Assembly (NCBI GenBank): GCA_019634895.1 | Contig: JAHCAM010000011.1 | Location: 1-64,000 of the forward strand | DNA length: 64,000 bases | DNA from: Steroidobacteraceae bacterium | Lineage (GTDB): Bacteria; Pseudomonadota; Gammaproteobacteria; Steroidobacterales; Steroidobacteraceae | Reading direction: 5' to 3' | In this document: positions 26,014 through 34,894 of the stretch, piece after piece | How positions within the stretch are numbered: position 1 is the first letter of the stretch | How the letters are laid out: every line of letters begins with the position of its first letter | Position numbers and translations under genes: made by a program | Notes under the pieces: model-generated | The model's database searches: none | The model's input: only the letters and a program-made list of their open reading frames with translations | Told to the model about the DNA's origin: nothing

Positions 26014-27291
26014 TCACCGCTCCATGATCGCGGTCACGCCCATGCCGCCCGCGGTGCAGACGGAAATGAGCCCGCGGCCCCCGCCGCGCTCGGCCAGCAG
26101 CTTGGCGAGCGCGGAGACGATGCGCGCGCCGGTCGCCGCGAACGGGTGACCGACCGCGACCGAGCCGCCCTTGACGTTCAGTTTCGCGCGGTCGATGGCG
26201 CCGAGCGCCTTCGGCAGGCCGAGCTTCTCGCGGCAGAACTTGTCCGACTCCCAGGCCTTGAGCGTGCACAGCACCTGCGCGGCGAAGGCCTCGTGGATCT
26301 CGTAGAAATCGAAGTCCTGCAGCGCGAGCCCGGCGTCGGCCAGCATGCGCGGCACGGCCCAGGCGGGCGCCATCAGCAGCCCCTCGCCGCCGACGAAGTC
26401 CACGGCGGCCACCTTGCCGAAGCTCAGGTACGCCTGCACCGGCAGGCCGCGGCTGCGCGCCCAGTCCTCGCTCGCGAGCAGCACGGCGGCCGAGCCGTCG
26501 GTCATCGGCGTGCTGTTGCCGGCCGTCAGCGTGCCGTCGGCGGCGAACGAGGGCTTGAGCTTCGCCAGTTTCTCGAGGCTGGTGTCGGCGCGCACGTTGT
26601 TGTCGCGCTCGAGACCGAGGTAGGGCACCACCAGGTCCGCCATGAAGCCTTCCGCCCAGGCCCGGCTCGCGCGCTGGTGCGAGGCGAACGCGAGCTCGTC
26701 CTGCGCCTCGCGGGTGATCTGCCATTCGCGCGCCATCCTCTCGGCGTGCTGCCCCATGGACAGCCCGGTGCGCGGCTCGCCGGTGCCGGGATAATGGGGC
26801 TTGAAGTGCCGCGGGCGCAGGCCGAGGAAGGCCTTGATGCGCCCGCCCGCGGACTTCGCCCGGAACGCCCGCAGCATGAGCTGCTGGTAGGCCTTGCCGA
26901 ACACGATCGGCGGGTCGCTGACCGTGTCCACGCCGGCGGCGATGCCGGCGTCGATCTGCCCGAGCGCGATCTTGTTGGCGATCGCGATCGCCGCCTCGAG
27001 GCTGGTGCCGCAGGCGCGCTGCACGTCGAGCCCGGGCGTCTCGGGGGAGAGGCCCGAGTCGAGCATGGCCTCGCGCGCCAGGTTCCACTGGCTCGAGTGC
27101 TTCATGACCGCGCCCGCGATCACGTCGCCGAGCCGCGCGCCCTTGAGGCCGTAGCGGTCCACCACCGCCCTGATCGAGGCGGTCAGCATCTCCTGGTTGC
27201 CGACGCTGGCGTAGGCGCCGTGGGCCCGCGCGAACGGGATGCGGGCGCCGCCGACGACGGCGACGCGCCTGGGATGTGATCCGACCAGCAT
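26014..27291 (-). CDS. Thiolase family acetyl-CoA C-acyltransferase
   Basis: A 425-residue thiolase that cleaves 3-ketoacyl-CoA or condenses acetyl-CoA. The acylated Cys sits in VQRACGTSLEAAIAIANK (near residue 93). The second half contains the catalytic His in YEIHEAFAAQVL, the loop VGHPFAATGARI and the Cys in SVCTAGGMGVTA. Sequence resembles the FadI/MmgA type rather than biosynthetic AtoB. It ends 1 bp upstream of hmgA and is likely the first gene of that operon. It could recycle acetoacetyl-CoA formed downstream. It starts at ATG 27291. Confidence 0.92.
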   Translation of the reverse strand: MLVGSHPRRVAVVGGARIPFARAHGAYASVGNQEMLTASIRAVVDRYGLKGARLGDVIAGAVMKHSSQWNLAREAMLDSGLSPETPGLDVQRACGTSLEAAIAIANKIALGQIDAGIAAGVDTVSDPPIVFGKAYQQLMLRAFRAKSAGGRIKAFLGLRPRHFKPHYPGTGEPRTGLSMGQHAERMAREWQITREAQDELAFASHQRASRAWAEGFMADLVVPYLGLERDNNVRADTSLEKLAKLKPSFAADGTLTAGNSTPMTDGSAAVLLASEDWARSRGLPVQAYLSFGKVAAVDFVGGEGLLMAPAWAVPRMLADAGLALQDFDFYEIHEAFAAQVLCTLKAWESDKFCREKLGLPKALGAIDRAKLNVKGGSVAVGHPFAATGARIVSALAKLLAERGGGRGLISVCTAGGMGVTAIMER

Positions 27292-27380
27292 GGCGCTGCT
27301 CCGGTGAAGTTCACGCTCGAAAGGTTCCGCTAGAATGCCAGCATCCACCGGCGCCCGCCACGGCGCGCCCGCCGTGCGCC

Positions 27381-28736
27381 ATGAACCCACAAGCCCGCTT
27401 CAAGGACACGTTTCCGCGCGATGCGCGCGCGATCCTTGCGCTCGCCGGGCCGCTGGCCGTCAACAACCTGGTGCTGGCCGGCATGATGCTGACCAACACG
27501 GTCATGGCCGGGCGCCTGGGGCCGGGGCCGCTGGCCGGCGTCGCGGTCGGCAACAGCTATTACCAGGCGTTCTGGCTGTTCGGCCTCGGCGTGCTGATGT
27601 CCATCTCGCCGCTGGTCGCGCACGCCTACGGCGCCGGGCGCGACGAGGAGGTCGGGCGCCGCTTCCGCCAGGGCGTCTGGCTCGCGCTGATGCTCGCCGT
27701 GCCGCTGGTGGGCCTGCTCGCCTGCGTCGAGCCCGTGCTGCGCTGGTTCGGCACCGACCCGCGTGCGATCCCGCATGCCGCCGGCTACGTCTACGCGATG
27801 TGCTTCGGCATGCCGGCGATGCTCGTGTTCCTCGCGCACCGCTACGCCAGCGAGGGCATCGGCTGGACGCGCCCGGTCATGTACACGGCGCTGGTCGGCC
27901 TCGCGGTCAACGTCGCGGGCAACCTGCTGTTCACGCGCGGCAGCTTCGGCCTGCCGTCGCTCGGCGCGCAGGGTTGCGGCATCGCCACCGCGCTCGCCTG
28001 CTGGGCGATGCTCGCGACCATGCACCTCTACCAGCGCCGCCACGCGGTCTACCGCCGCTTCGGCCTGTTCGCGCGTTTCGAGCGGCCGGACCGCGCGTCG
28101 CTGCGCGAGATCCTCGCGCTCGGCCTGCCGATCTCCGGCTCGGTCGTCTCCGAGGGCGCGCTGTTCGTGGTCGCGGCGCTCCTGATGAGCACGCTCGGCA
28201 CCGTGCAGGTCGCCGCGCACCAGGTCGCGATCGCCTACGCCGCGCTCATGTTCATGATCCCGCTGTCGCTGCACTCGGCGACCACAATCCACGTCGGCCA
28301 CCAGCTCGGCCGCGGCGACCCGGTTGCCGGGCGCAATGCCGGCTGGGCCGGCATCGCGATGTGCGGTCTGGTGATGGCCGCTTCCTCGCTGGTGCTGCTC
28401 GCGGCGCGCGCCGGCATCGCGGCGACGTTCACGGCGGACCCGGCCGTGATCGCGCTCGCGACCTCATTGCTGCTGTTCGTGGCCGTGTTCCAGATCCCGG
28501 ACGGGCTGCAGGTCGGCGCGGCGGGCGCGCTGCGCGGCTTCAAGGACGCGCGCGTGCCGATGCTGCTGAACTTCACCGCCTACTGGCTGGTCGGCTTCCC
28601 GCTGGCCTGGTGGCTGGGCATCCGCATGGGCGCCGGCCCGGACGGCATCTGGACCGGGCTGATCGCGGGACTGTTCACCTGCGCAGTGCTCCTGATCTGG
28701 CGCTACCGGCGGATATCCGGAAGCTCCAGCAGGTAG
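27381..28736 (+). CDS. MATE family multidrug efflux transporter (NorM-like)
   Basis: A 451-residue 12-helix transporter that exports cationic drugs in exchange for Na+ or H+. MatE features are visible: LAGPLAVNNLVLAGMMLTNTVMAG in helix 1, LGVLMSISPLVAHAYGAGRDEEVG, and the second repeat beginning EILALGLPISGSVVSEGALF. The ATG at 27381 lacks a strong Shine-Dalgarno. Divergent from the thiolase operon; its 3' end overlaps the convergent acetyltransferase gene by 34 bp. Confidence 0.92.
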   Translation: MNPQARFKDTFPRDARAILALAGPLAVNNLVLAGMMLTNTVMAGRLGPGPLAGVAVGNSYYQAFWLFGLGVLMSISPLVAHAYGAGRDEEVGRRFRQGVWLALMLAVPLVGLLACVEPVLRWFGTDPRAIPHAAGYVYAMCFGMPAMLVFLAHRYASEGIGWTRPVMYTALVGLAVNVAGNLLFTRGSFGLPSLGAQGCGIATALACWAMLATMHLYQRRHAVYRRFGLFARFERPDRASLREILALGLPISGSVVSEGALFVVAALLMSTLGTVQVAAHQVAIAYAALMFMIPLSLHSATTIHVGHQLGRGDPVAGRNAGWAGIAMCGLVMAASSLVLLAARAGIAATFTADPAVIALATSLLLFVAVFQIPDGLQVGAAGALRGFKDARVPMLLNFTAYWLVGFPLAWWLGIRMGAGPDGIWTGLIAGLFTCAVLLIWRYRRISGSSSR

Positions 28737-29215
28737 TGGCGGTTGCAGCCGCTGTGGCCGGTGGCGCCGAGCGGCGCAGCCAGCCTGCGGAATCCCGCCT
28801 TGAGGTAGAGCGCCTGCGCGGCGTCCATGGCGGCGAGCGTTTCCAGGTAGCAGCGGCGATAGCCGCGCCCGCGCGCCGCGGCCAGGCAGCGGTCCAGCAT
28901 CCGTTGCCCGAGGCCGCGTCCGCGCGCCGCCGGAAGCAGGTACATCTTGCGCAGCTCGCAGGTATCCGGGTCCGCGCCCGCGAGCGGCGCGATCCCGCCG
29001 CAGCCGGTCACGCGGCCGTCCTCCTCGATCACGAAGTACGCCGCGCGCGCGCCGTCGTAGGCCGCGGACATCGCTTCCACTTCCGGGTCGCTGCTCGAGT
29101 AGCCGGGGCCGGTGGCGCCGAAGCTTGCCATCACGTCGCGGATGATCGCCGCGACCGCGGCATCGTCCTCCGGGCGGATCGGCCGGATCAGGGCGTCGCC
29201 GGTTTCAGTCGTCAC
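28703..29215 (-). CDS. GNAT family N-acetyltransferase
   Basis: A 170-residue acetyltransferase with the acetyl-CoA pyrophosphate-binding signature ELRKMYLLPAARGRGLGQRMLDRCL and the C-terminal ALYLKAGFRRL. The N-terminus IRPIRPEDDAAVAAIIRDVM is characteristic of the family. Substrate unknown. GTG start at 29215 overlaps the DUF2845 gene by 11 bp. The 3' end overlaps the MATE gene on the other strand by 34 bp. Confidence 0.88.
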   Translation of the reverse strand: MTTETGDALIRPIRPEDDAAVAAIIRDVMASFGATGPGYSSSDPEVEAMSAAYDGARAAYFVIEEDGRVTGCGGIAPLAGADPDTCELRKMYLLPAARGRGLGQRMLDRCLAAARGRGYRRCYLETLAAMDAAQALYLKAGFRRLAAPLGATGHSGCNRHYLLELPDIRR

Positions 29216-29567
29216 GGGGTTCGTGGTAGCCGTGGCCGAGCGTCTCGACGTCCACCAGCAGGCCGTCCTCGAACCTGAGCCGGCGCATCAGCTTGGTCGG
29301 CCCGAGGTTGTAGGTCCAGTATTCGACCGGGATCGGCACCGGATCGTACGACGTGTAGTAGGGGCGGCCGCGGAACCAGCGGATCGGGCGGCGCAGTATT
29401 TCCCGGCGCTGGACGCTGGACGGCGGGCCGCACAATGCCTCGACCTTGTCCATGCTGTCGCCGTCGGTGACGAGGCGCGAGCCGCAGCGGAACGAGTCCG
29501 CCCCCGCCGTGCCCGCCCATGCCAGGGCCGCGGCCAGCGCGAGGATGGTGATGTGGGGGCGGTTCAT
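29205..29567 (-). CDS. DUF2845 domain protein, exported
   Basis: A 120-residue protein with a signal peptide (PHITILALAAALAWAGTAGA) and the DUF2845 core: DSFRCGSRLVTDGDSMDKVEALCGPP (two Cys, possibly disulphide-bonded), then PVEYWTYNLGPTKLMRRLRFEDGLLVDVETLGHGY. The family resembles SmpA/OmlA-fold small periplasmic proteins. Its function is unknown. It is divergent from gshA and overlaps the downstream acetyltransferase. Confidence 0.88.
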   Translation of the reverse strand: MNRPHITILALAAALAWAGTAGADSFRCGSRLVTDGDSMDKVEALCGPPSSVQRREILRRPIRWFRGRPYYTSYDPVPIPVEYWTYNLGPTKLMRRLRFEDGLLVDVETLGHGYHEPRDD

Positions 29568-29651
29568 GCCAGCAGCCTGTCCCGGCCCGCATGAACGGCG
29601 TCTGAAGGCCGGTTCATGCGCCTGAATCTACGCCGGCCCCGGCCCGGATAC

Positions 29652-29674
29652 CAAGGCATGGTTCCCATGCCTTG
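29652..29674. promoter_or_regulatory. Perfect 10-bp inverted repeat just upstream of gshA
   Basis: CAAGGCATGG and CCATGCCTTG flank a TTC spacer, ending 14 bases before the gshA ATG. It could be an operator for a dimeric regulator or an mRNA hairpin close to the ribosome site. No U-tract follows, so it is not a terminator. Confidence 0.5.
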
Positions 29675-29688
29675 CGGCGGGCCGCAGA

Positions 29689-31299
29689 ATGGCGCGACCG
29701 ATGCCCGAGCGCCGCCTCGACCGCCAGTTCGAACGCCGGCTCGCAGGCCTGGTCAATGCCCGTGAGCCCGGCGTGCTCTCGGGCGGGCTCAAGGGCGTCG
29801 AGCGCGAGGCGCTGCGCGTCACGCCCGCCGGGCGCATCTCGCAGGCGCCGCATCCCCCGGCCCTCGGCTCGGCGCTGACGCACCCGCACATCACCACCGA
29901 CTATTCCGAGGCGCTGCTCGAGCTGGTCACGCCGCCCTTCGCCGAGACCTGGGAACTGACCCAGTACCTGTGCGACATCCACCAGTTCGTCTACCGCCAC
30001 CTCGGCGACGAGCTGCTGTGGGTCACCAGCATGCCCTGCGTGCTGGGCGGCGACGGCGAGATCCCGCTGGCGCGCTACGGCAGCTCCAACATCGGGCGCA
30101 TGAAGCACGTCTACCGGATCGGCCTCGGCCTGCGCTACGGGCGCATGATGCAGGCGATCTCCGGCGTGCACTTCAACTACTCGTTCCCGGAGAAGTTCTG
30201 GCCGGTGTTCCAGGCCGTCGCCGGGTCGAGGCAGGGCGGCCAGCCGATGCTGGACGACGCCTACTTCGCGCTGCTGCGCAACTACCGCCGCTTCGGCTGG
30301 CTGATCCTGTACCTGTTCGGCATCTCGCCGGCGGTCTGCCGGTCGTTCTTCGCCGGACGCGACATACCGGCCGGGCTCGAGCCCCTTGGAAAGGGCACGC
30401 TCATCGCGCCCTTCGCGACCTCGCTGCGCATGAGCGACCTCGGCTACCGCAACAAGAGCCAGGCCGGCGTGCACGTGTCGGTGAACTCGCTGCCGGAGTA
30501 CGTGCGCGACCTGTCGCGCCTGATCACGACGCCGCACCCGGAGTACCAGGTGCACGGCGTCGAGGTGGACGGCGAATGGCGGCAGCTGAACGCCAACCTG
30601 CTGCAGATCGAGAACGAGTACTACAGCTTCATCCGCCCGAAGCGGGTCGCGCATTCGGGCGAGCGGCCCACCAAGGCGCTGCTGCGCGCGGGCGTGCAGT
30701 ACGTCGAGATGCGCTCGCTCGACGTCGGCGCTTACGATCCGGTCGGCGTCAACCGCAACAAGCTGTGCTTCCTCGAGGCCTTCGCCGCGCTGTGCCTGCT
30801 GCGCGGCAGCGATCCGCTGTCCGCCGCGCAGTCCGCGGCCTACGAGGAGAATCACGTGCAGGTCGCGAGCCGCGGCCGTGAGCCGGGCCTGGTGCTGTGG
30901 AACGAGCCCGAACCGCTGCCGCTCGCGCACTGGGCGGCGCAGCTGCTCGACGAGATGCAGGGTATCTGCGAACTGCTGGACGCAGCCGATGCGGCGAAGC
31001 CCTACACGACGGCGCTTGCGCTGCAGCGCGCCAAGCTCGACGATCCCGCGCGCCTGCCGTCGTCGCGCCTGCTTGCGGAACTGGAACGCGAACGAGACTC
31101 GTTCTTCGGTCTGGCGCTTGCCATGTCGCGCATGCACCGCGACTATTTCCGCGACCTGTACCCGCCGAACGAGGCGCGCCTCGCCGAGTTCGCGACGGAA
31201 GCCGTTGATTCAATTGAGAAACAGCGCGAGGTCGAAGCCGCCGACACACTGCCGTTCGGCGCCTTCGTGGCCCGCTACTTCGACGAGGCGACGGTTTGA
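29689..31299 (+). CDS. gshA: Glutamate-cysteine ligase (gamma-glutamylcysteine synthetase)
   Basis: ATP-dependent first step of glutathione synthesis. It has 536 residues, close to the E. coli-type GshA (518). Family features: GGLKGVEREALRV at the N-terminus (ligand-binding Glu), LTHPHITTDYSEALLELVTPP, MQAISGVHFNYSFP and VEYVEMRSLDVGAYDPVGV-like substrate region (VQYVEMRSLDVGAYDPVGV). The ATG at 29689 follows a 10-bp hairpin. gshB is not nearby. It is the first of several plus-strand genes; the next ORF starts 120 bp later behind its own likely promoter. Confidence 0.96.
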   Translation: MARPMPERRLDRQFERRLAGLVNAREPGVLSGGLKGVEREALRVTPAGRISQAPHPPALGSALTHPHITTDYSEALLELVTPPFAETWELTQYLCDIHQFVYRHLGDELLWVTSMPCVLGGDGEIPLARYGSSNIGRMKHVYRIGLGLRYGRMMQAISGVHFNYSFPEKFWPVFQAVAGSRQGGQPMLDDAYFALLRNYRRFGWLILYLFGISPAVCRSFFAGRDIPAGLEPLGKGTLIAPFATSLRMSDLGYRNKSQAGVHVSVNSLPEYVRDLSRLITTPHPEYQVHGVEVDGEWRQLNANLLQIENEYYSFIRPKRVAHSGERPTKALLRAGVQYVEMRSLDVGAYDPVGVNRNKLCFLEAFAALCLLRGSDPLSAAQSAAYEENHVQVASRGREPGLVLWNEPEPLPLAHWAAQLLDEMQGICELLDAADAAKPYTTALALQRAKLDDPARLPSSRLLAELERERDSFFGLALAMSRMHRDYFRDLYPPNEARLAEFATEAVDSIEKQREVEAADTLPFGAFVARYFDEATV

Positions 31300-31371
31300 C
31301 ATATTGGCGTCAGAACAGGCACTTACGGAAATCAGTCGCGCAACGGCCTCACCTTCCTCCGGGCATCTCCC

Positions 31372-31419
31372 TATAATCGGGCCGCATGCACGGCGGCCCT
31401 CTTTCGCCGTGCGGCGGGG
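31372..31419 (+). promoter_or_regulatory. Promoter -10 and structured leader of the small-ORF/diguanylate cyclase pair
   Basis: TATAAT at 31372-31377 has no convincing -35. The leader of about 35 bases can form either of two overlapping hairpins: GGGCCGC with GCGGCCC (31379-31385/31393-31399), or GCACGGCG with CGCCGTGC (31388-31395/31405-31412). They share bases, so they exclude each other. GGGG directly precedes the ATG. Confidence 0.45.
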
Positions 31420-31623
31420 ATGCGACAAGAGATCATGGATAGAGCTCAGGACGGCTTTGAAGCACGCCTGCTGGAAGGCAAGACCCTGAACGCAGCGAAT
31501 GAGCCAGTGATCGCCGGCGCCGGCCCGCACAAGGGTTGGGACCCGGTCGAGATCTGGCGCACGCGCGTCCGGTCGATGCGGCGGTCTGCTCCCAGGGACG
31601 GCAAGGACTCCGCGGACCGATGA
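31420..31623 (+). CDS. Small hypothetical protein upstream of a diguanylate cyclase
   Basis: A 67-residue ORF; an internal ATG gives a 62-residue form. It contains no membrane segment, is rich in Arg in the C-terminal part and includes GWDPVEIWRTRVR. Its stop overlaps the diguanylate cyclase start (ATGA), which implies coupled translation and is the best reason to believe it is expressed. I do not recognise a family. It may be a leader peptide or a small regulator of the cyclase. Confidence 0.55.
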   Translation: MRQEIMDRAQDGFEARLLEGKTLNAANEPVIAGAGPHKGWDPVEIWRTRVRSMRRSAPRDGKDSADR

Positions 31624-32873
31624 CTCCCGCTGGCTCCGTGAGCCAGGACGCGGGCTCGCCGCCTGCGTCCACGCCTTCGGAGCAGCTCGAGCAGGGCTTT
31701 CGCTGGCTGCGCTTCAGCCCCGGCCTGGAGGCGGCCTACCGCACCGAGCAGTTCCGTGACCTCCTCGGTTACCTGCGGGTGAGCCTGGCGCTGCTCGCGG
31801 CGCTGATTCTCGCCGTCAACCAGATTGACCGCGCCGTGCTGCCGGCGATCAGCAGCGTCGCGCCGCGCCTGGCGGGCATCGGCGTGATGCCGCCGCTGCT
31901 GCTGCTGGGTCTGGCGCTGACCTTCGCGCCCAATGCCGCCGTCTGGTACCCGCGCGTGATGGCCGTCGCGATGGCCGTGGCGCTCGTCGTGATCGGCTGG
32001 GTCGTGCTCCTCACCCTGGAGCTGGGGGAGAGCCGCGTGTTCGTGCGCCTGATCATCGCGACCATCGCGATCTACTTCGTGCTGGGCCTGCCGGTTCGCG
32101 CCGCCGTCACCGCCAACGTCGCGGGCGCCGCGTCCTTCGTCGCCGTAGCCTCCTCGACGGGCCTGCCGGCGGTGGAGATGCAGCACTACGTTTCGATGCT
32201 GCTGATGGCGGGCGTAATCTGCGCGGTCGGCGCCTACGCGCTCGAGCACGCGAGCCGCACCGCCTGGCTGGAGGCGCGCATGCTCGCGGAGCATGCCCTG
32301 CACGACGGCCTCACCGGCCTGTGCAACCGCCGCCGCTTCGACGACCACCTGGAACGCGCCTGGCAGCAGGGCACGCGCGACCGCCGCGCGATCGCGCTGC
32401 TGTTCGGCGACCTCGATTTCTTCAAGAAGTACAACGACCGCTATGGGCACCAGGCCGGGGACGAGGCGCTGAAGGCGGTCGCCGGCGTGCTCGCGCGCCA
32501 CGCGCGCCGGCCATTCGACATGGCTGCGCGCTTCGGCGGCGAGGAGTTCGCGGTGCTGCTGTACGACGCCAGCGGCAAGCACGCCGCGCAGGTCGCGGAG
32601 AACATCCTGCGCGAGGTCCGCGGGCTCGGTATCGTGCACGAGGATTCGGTCGCGGGCGGGGTGCTGACCATCAGCATCGGCATCGCCTGCGTGCAGCCGG
32701 AGCAGGGCAGGAGCGCCGCCGGCCTGCTGCAGCTCGCGGACCAGGCGCTGTACGCGGCCAAGGACGGCGGGCGCGACCAGGCGCGCGTCGCGGGCCCCGA
32801 GTACGAGCAGATGCAGACCGGCTACTTCCACCGCCGCATGTTCGAGGGCGGCGCCGGCGCCGACGGTCAGTAG
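31620..32873 (+). CDS. Membrane-bound diguanylate cyclase (GGDEF domain)
   Basis: Makes cyclic di-GMP from two GTP. It has 417 residues: a soluble N-terminus of about 50, then a six-helix membrane region (residues 50-208), then a GGDEF domain starting at HDGLTGLCNRRRF. The active site is GGEEF (306-310). The product-inhibition I-site RPFD (297-300) lies exactly five residues upstream, so activity is probably feedback-controlled. The membrane part resembles no named sensor. It is coupled to the 67-residue upstream ORF and overlaps the convergent peptidase gene by 7 bp. Confidence 0.94.
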   Translation: MTPAGSVSQDAGSPPASTPSEQLEQGFRWLRFSPGLEAAYRTEQFRDLLGYLRVSLALLAALILAVNQIDRAVLPAISSVAPRLAGIGVMPPLLLLGLALTFAPNAAVWYPRVMAVAMAVALVVIGWVVLLTLELGESRVFVRLIIATIAIYFVLGLPVRAAVTANVAGAASFVAVASSTGLPAVEMQHYVSMLLMAGVICAVGAYALEHASRTAWLEARMLAEHALHDGLTGLCNRRRFDDHLERAWQQGTRDRRAIALLFGDLDFFKKYNDRYGHQAGDEALKAVAGVLARHARRPFDMAARFGGEEFAVLLYDASGKHAAQVAENILREVRGLGIVHEDSVAGGVLTISIGIACVQPEQGRSAAGLLQLADQALYAAKDGGRDQARVAGPEYEQMQTGYFHRRMFEGGAGADGQ

Positions 32874-33862
32874 ATCGCGACCTCGCGCCGGCCGCGCGAA
32901 TCGCGCGCCGCCCTGAACATGCCCTCGGTGTTGAACTCGAGCGCCAGCGCGCCGTCCCGGTCCACGACGATCACGCCGCCGTCGCCGCCGATCTCCTTCA
33001 GGCGGCCGTGCACGACGTCCCTGGCCGCCGCCGCGGCCGAAACCCCGGACAGTCGCACGCGCGCGCAGATCTCGTGCGCGACCACGGCGCGGATGAAGTA
33101 CTCGCCGCTGCCGGTCGCCGACACCGCGCAGGTCGCGTTGTCGGCATAGGTGCCGGCGCCGATGATCGGCGAGTCGCCGATGCGGCCCCAGCGCTTGTTG
33201 GTCATGCCGCCGGTCGAGGTCGCCGCGGCCAGGTTGCCGTGGCGGTCGCGCGCGACCGCGCCGACCGTTCCGAAGTAGTCGGTGTCGCGCGTGGCGTCGG
33301 CGACCCGGTCCTGGCGCTGCGCCTCCTCGAGCTGCTTCCAGCGCCGCTCGGTGTGGAAGTAGCTGCCGGGCACCAGCGTGACGCCCTGCTCGAGCGCGAA
33401 TTCCTCCGCCCCCTCGCCGGCGAGCAGCACGTGCGGCGTGCGCTCCATGACCATGCGCGCGAGCTCGATGGGATTCCTCACGTGCTTCACGCCCGCGACC
33501 GCGCCGGCCTTCTGCGTCGCGCCGTCCATGATGGCCGCGTCCAGCTCGTTGATGCCGGAGTGGCTGAACACCGCGCCCTTGCCGGCGTTGAAGTAGGGCG
33601 AGTCCTCGAGGATCTTCACCGCGGTGACGATCGCGTCGAGGCTGCTGCCGCCCTGCTCGAGGATGCCGTAGCCGGCGTCCAGCGCGCGCTCGAGGTCGGC
33701 GCGGTAGGCGCGCTCGTTCTCGGGTGACATCGAGGCGCGGCTGATCACGCCGGCGCCGCCGTGGATGGCGATCGCGATCATCGGTTCGTCTCCGTCGGAG
33801 GCGATGGCGGCCGGCGCCGCAGCCAGCAGCGTCCAGAGTACCGGCAGGAATGCGGCCCGCAT
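32867..33862 (-). CDS. Isoaspartyl peptidase/L-asparaginase, Ntn-hydrolase, exported
   Basis: A 331-residue enzyme that cleaves isoaspartyl dipeptides or asparagine. The N-terminus has a signal peptide (AAFLPVLWTLLAAAPAAIA). The plant-type asparaginase core includes IAIHGGAGVISRA, GSSLDAIVTAVKILEDSPYFNAGKGAVF, and the autoprocessing site DYFGTVGAVARD. The Thr of GTVGAVA should be the nucleophile after self-cleavage. GGMTNKRWGRIGDSPIIGAGTYAD completes the site. It is divergent from the efflux operon. Confidence 0.93.
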   Translation of the reverse strand: MRAAFLPVLWTLLAAAPAAIASDGDEPMIAIAIHGGAGVISRASMSPENERAYRADLERALDAGYGILEQGGSSLDAIVTAVKILEDSPYFNAGKGAVFSHSGINELDAAIMDGATQKAGAVAGVKHVRNPIELARMVMERTPHVLLAGEGAEEFALEQGVTLVPGSYFHTERRWKQLEEAQRQDRVADATRDTDYFGTVGAVARDRHGNLAAATSTGGMTNKRWGRIGDSPIIGAGTYADNATCAVSATGSGEYFIRAVVAHEICARVRLSGVSAAAAARDVVHGRLKEIGGDGGVIVVDRDGALALEFNTEGMFRAARDSRGRREVAIY

Positions 33863-33934
33863 CGTTCGGCTATTATCCCCGAATCCGCCTGCCGCGGGGG
33901 AACGCGGCTTCAGGCCGGGCCGGAGAGCTGCGGA

Positions 33935-34894
33935 ATGACCATTGGCGTGCGTGCGGCGGTCGCGATCGTGGCGCTCACGCTGGCGGCCTGCGGCGACGAC
34001 GCCCAGGTGCTGCTCGGGACGCTCGAGCGCGACCGGGTGGAACTGGTCGCCGAGGCCCGGGAACCGATCGTCGAGGTCGCGGTGCGCGAGGGCGAGGCGG
34101 TCGAGGCGGGGCAGCTGCTGCTGCGCCTCGACCCTGCCGCCGTGACGGCGCGCCTGGCGCAGGCGCAGGGCAACGCCCTGCAGGCCGAGCGCCGCCACGC
34201 CGAGCTGCTGGCCGGCGCGCGCATCGAGGCGGTGCGCGAAGCGCGCGCGGTTCGTGACGGGGCCGCGGCGCGCGCCGCGGCCGAAGCGAGGGAATTCACC
34301 CGCATCGAGAAGCTGGTCGCGGAGGGCATGCTGCCGGCGTCCGCGCTCGATCGGCAGCGCGCGCTTGCCGACGGCGCCGCCGCGGACCTTGCAGCCGCGC
34401 GCGAGCGCCTCGCGGAGCTCGAACGCGGCACGCGCGCCGAGGTCGTCGCCCAGGCCGCCGCGGCGCTCGAGGCTGCGCGCGCGCAGGTCGCGGAGCTCGA
34501 GCTCTCGCTCGAGCGCCACGCCGTGCGCGCACCGCGGGCGGGCACGGTGGATGCCCTGCCCTACGAGCTCGGCGAGCGGCCGCCGCCGGGCGCCCCGGTC
34601 GCGGTGCTGCTGGCCGCCGGGCGCACCTGGGCGCGCGTCTTCATTCCCGAGCCGCAGCGCGCGCAGGTCGGGCCGGGCACCGCCGCGACCGTGCGACTCG
34701 ACGGCTCGGATCGCGAGTGGCAGGCGGAAGTGCGTTTCATCTCGTCGGAAGCGGCCTTCACGCCGTACTACGCCCTCAGCGAGCGCGAGCGCGGCCGCCT
34801 GTCGTTCCTGGCCGAGGTCGTGCTCACGGAGGCCGGGGCCGATGCGCTGCCGGCGGGCATGCCGGTCGAGGTGCGCCTCGCGGCAGGGCCGTGA
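33935..34894 (+). CDS. HlyD-type efflux periplasmic adaptor, predicted lipoprotein
   Basis: A 319-residue membrane-fusion protein for the following ABC transporter. The signal peptide ends in LTLAAC, a lipobox, so it is probably lipid-anchored. A lipoyl half-motif (EPIVEVAVREGEAVEAGQLLLRLDP) is followed by a long Ala/Glu/Arg coiled coil (about residues 75-195), a second lipoyl half (HAVRAPRAGTVDALPYELGE) and a beta-barrel domain. The stop overlaps the ATPase GTG by 4 bp. A TolC-type outer-membrane partner is not encoded nearby. Confidence 0.9.
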   Translation: MTIGVRAAVAIVALTLAACGDDAQVLLGTLERDRVELVAEAREPIVEVAVREGEAVEAGQLLLRLDPAAVTARLAQAQGNALQAERRHAELLAGARIEAVREARAVRDGAAARAAAEAREFTRIEKLVAEGMLPASALDRQRALADGAAADLAAARERLAELERGTRAEVVAQAAAALEAARAQVAELELSLERHAVRAPRAGTVDALPYELGERPPPGAPVAVLLAAGRTWARVFIPEPQRAQVGPGTAATVRLDGSDREWQAEVRFISSEAAFTPYYALSERERGRLSFLAEVVLTEAGADALPAGMPVEVRLAAGP

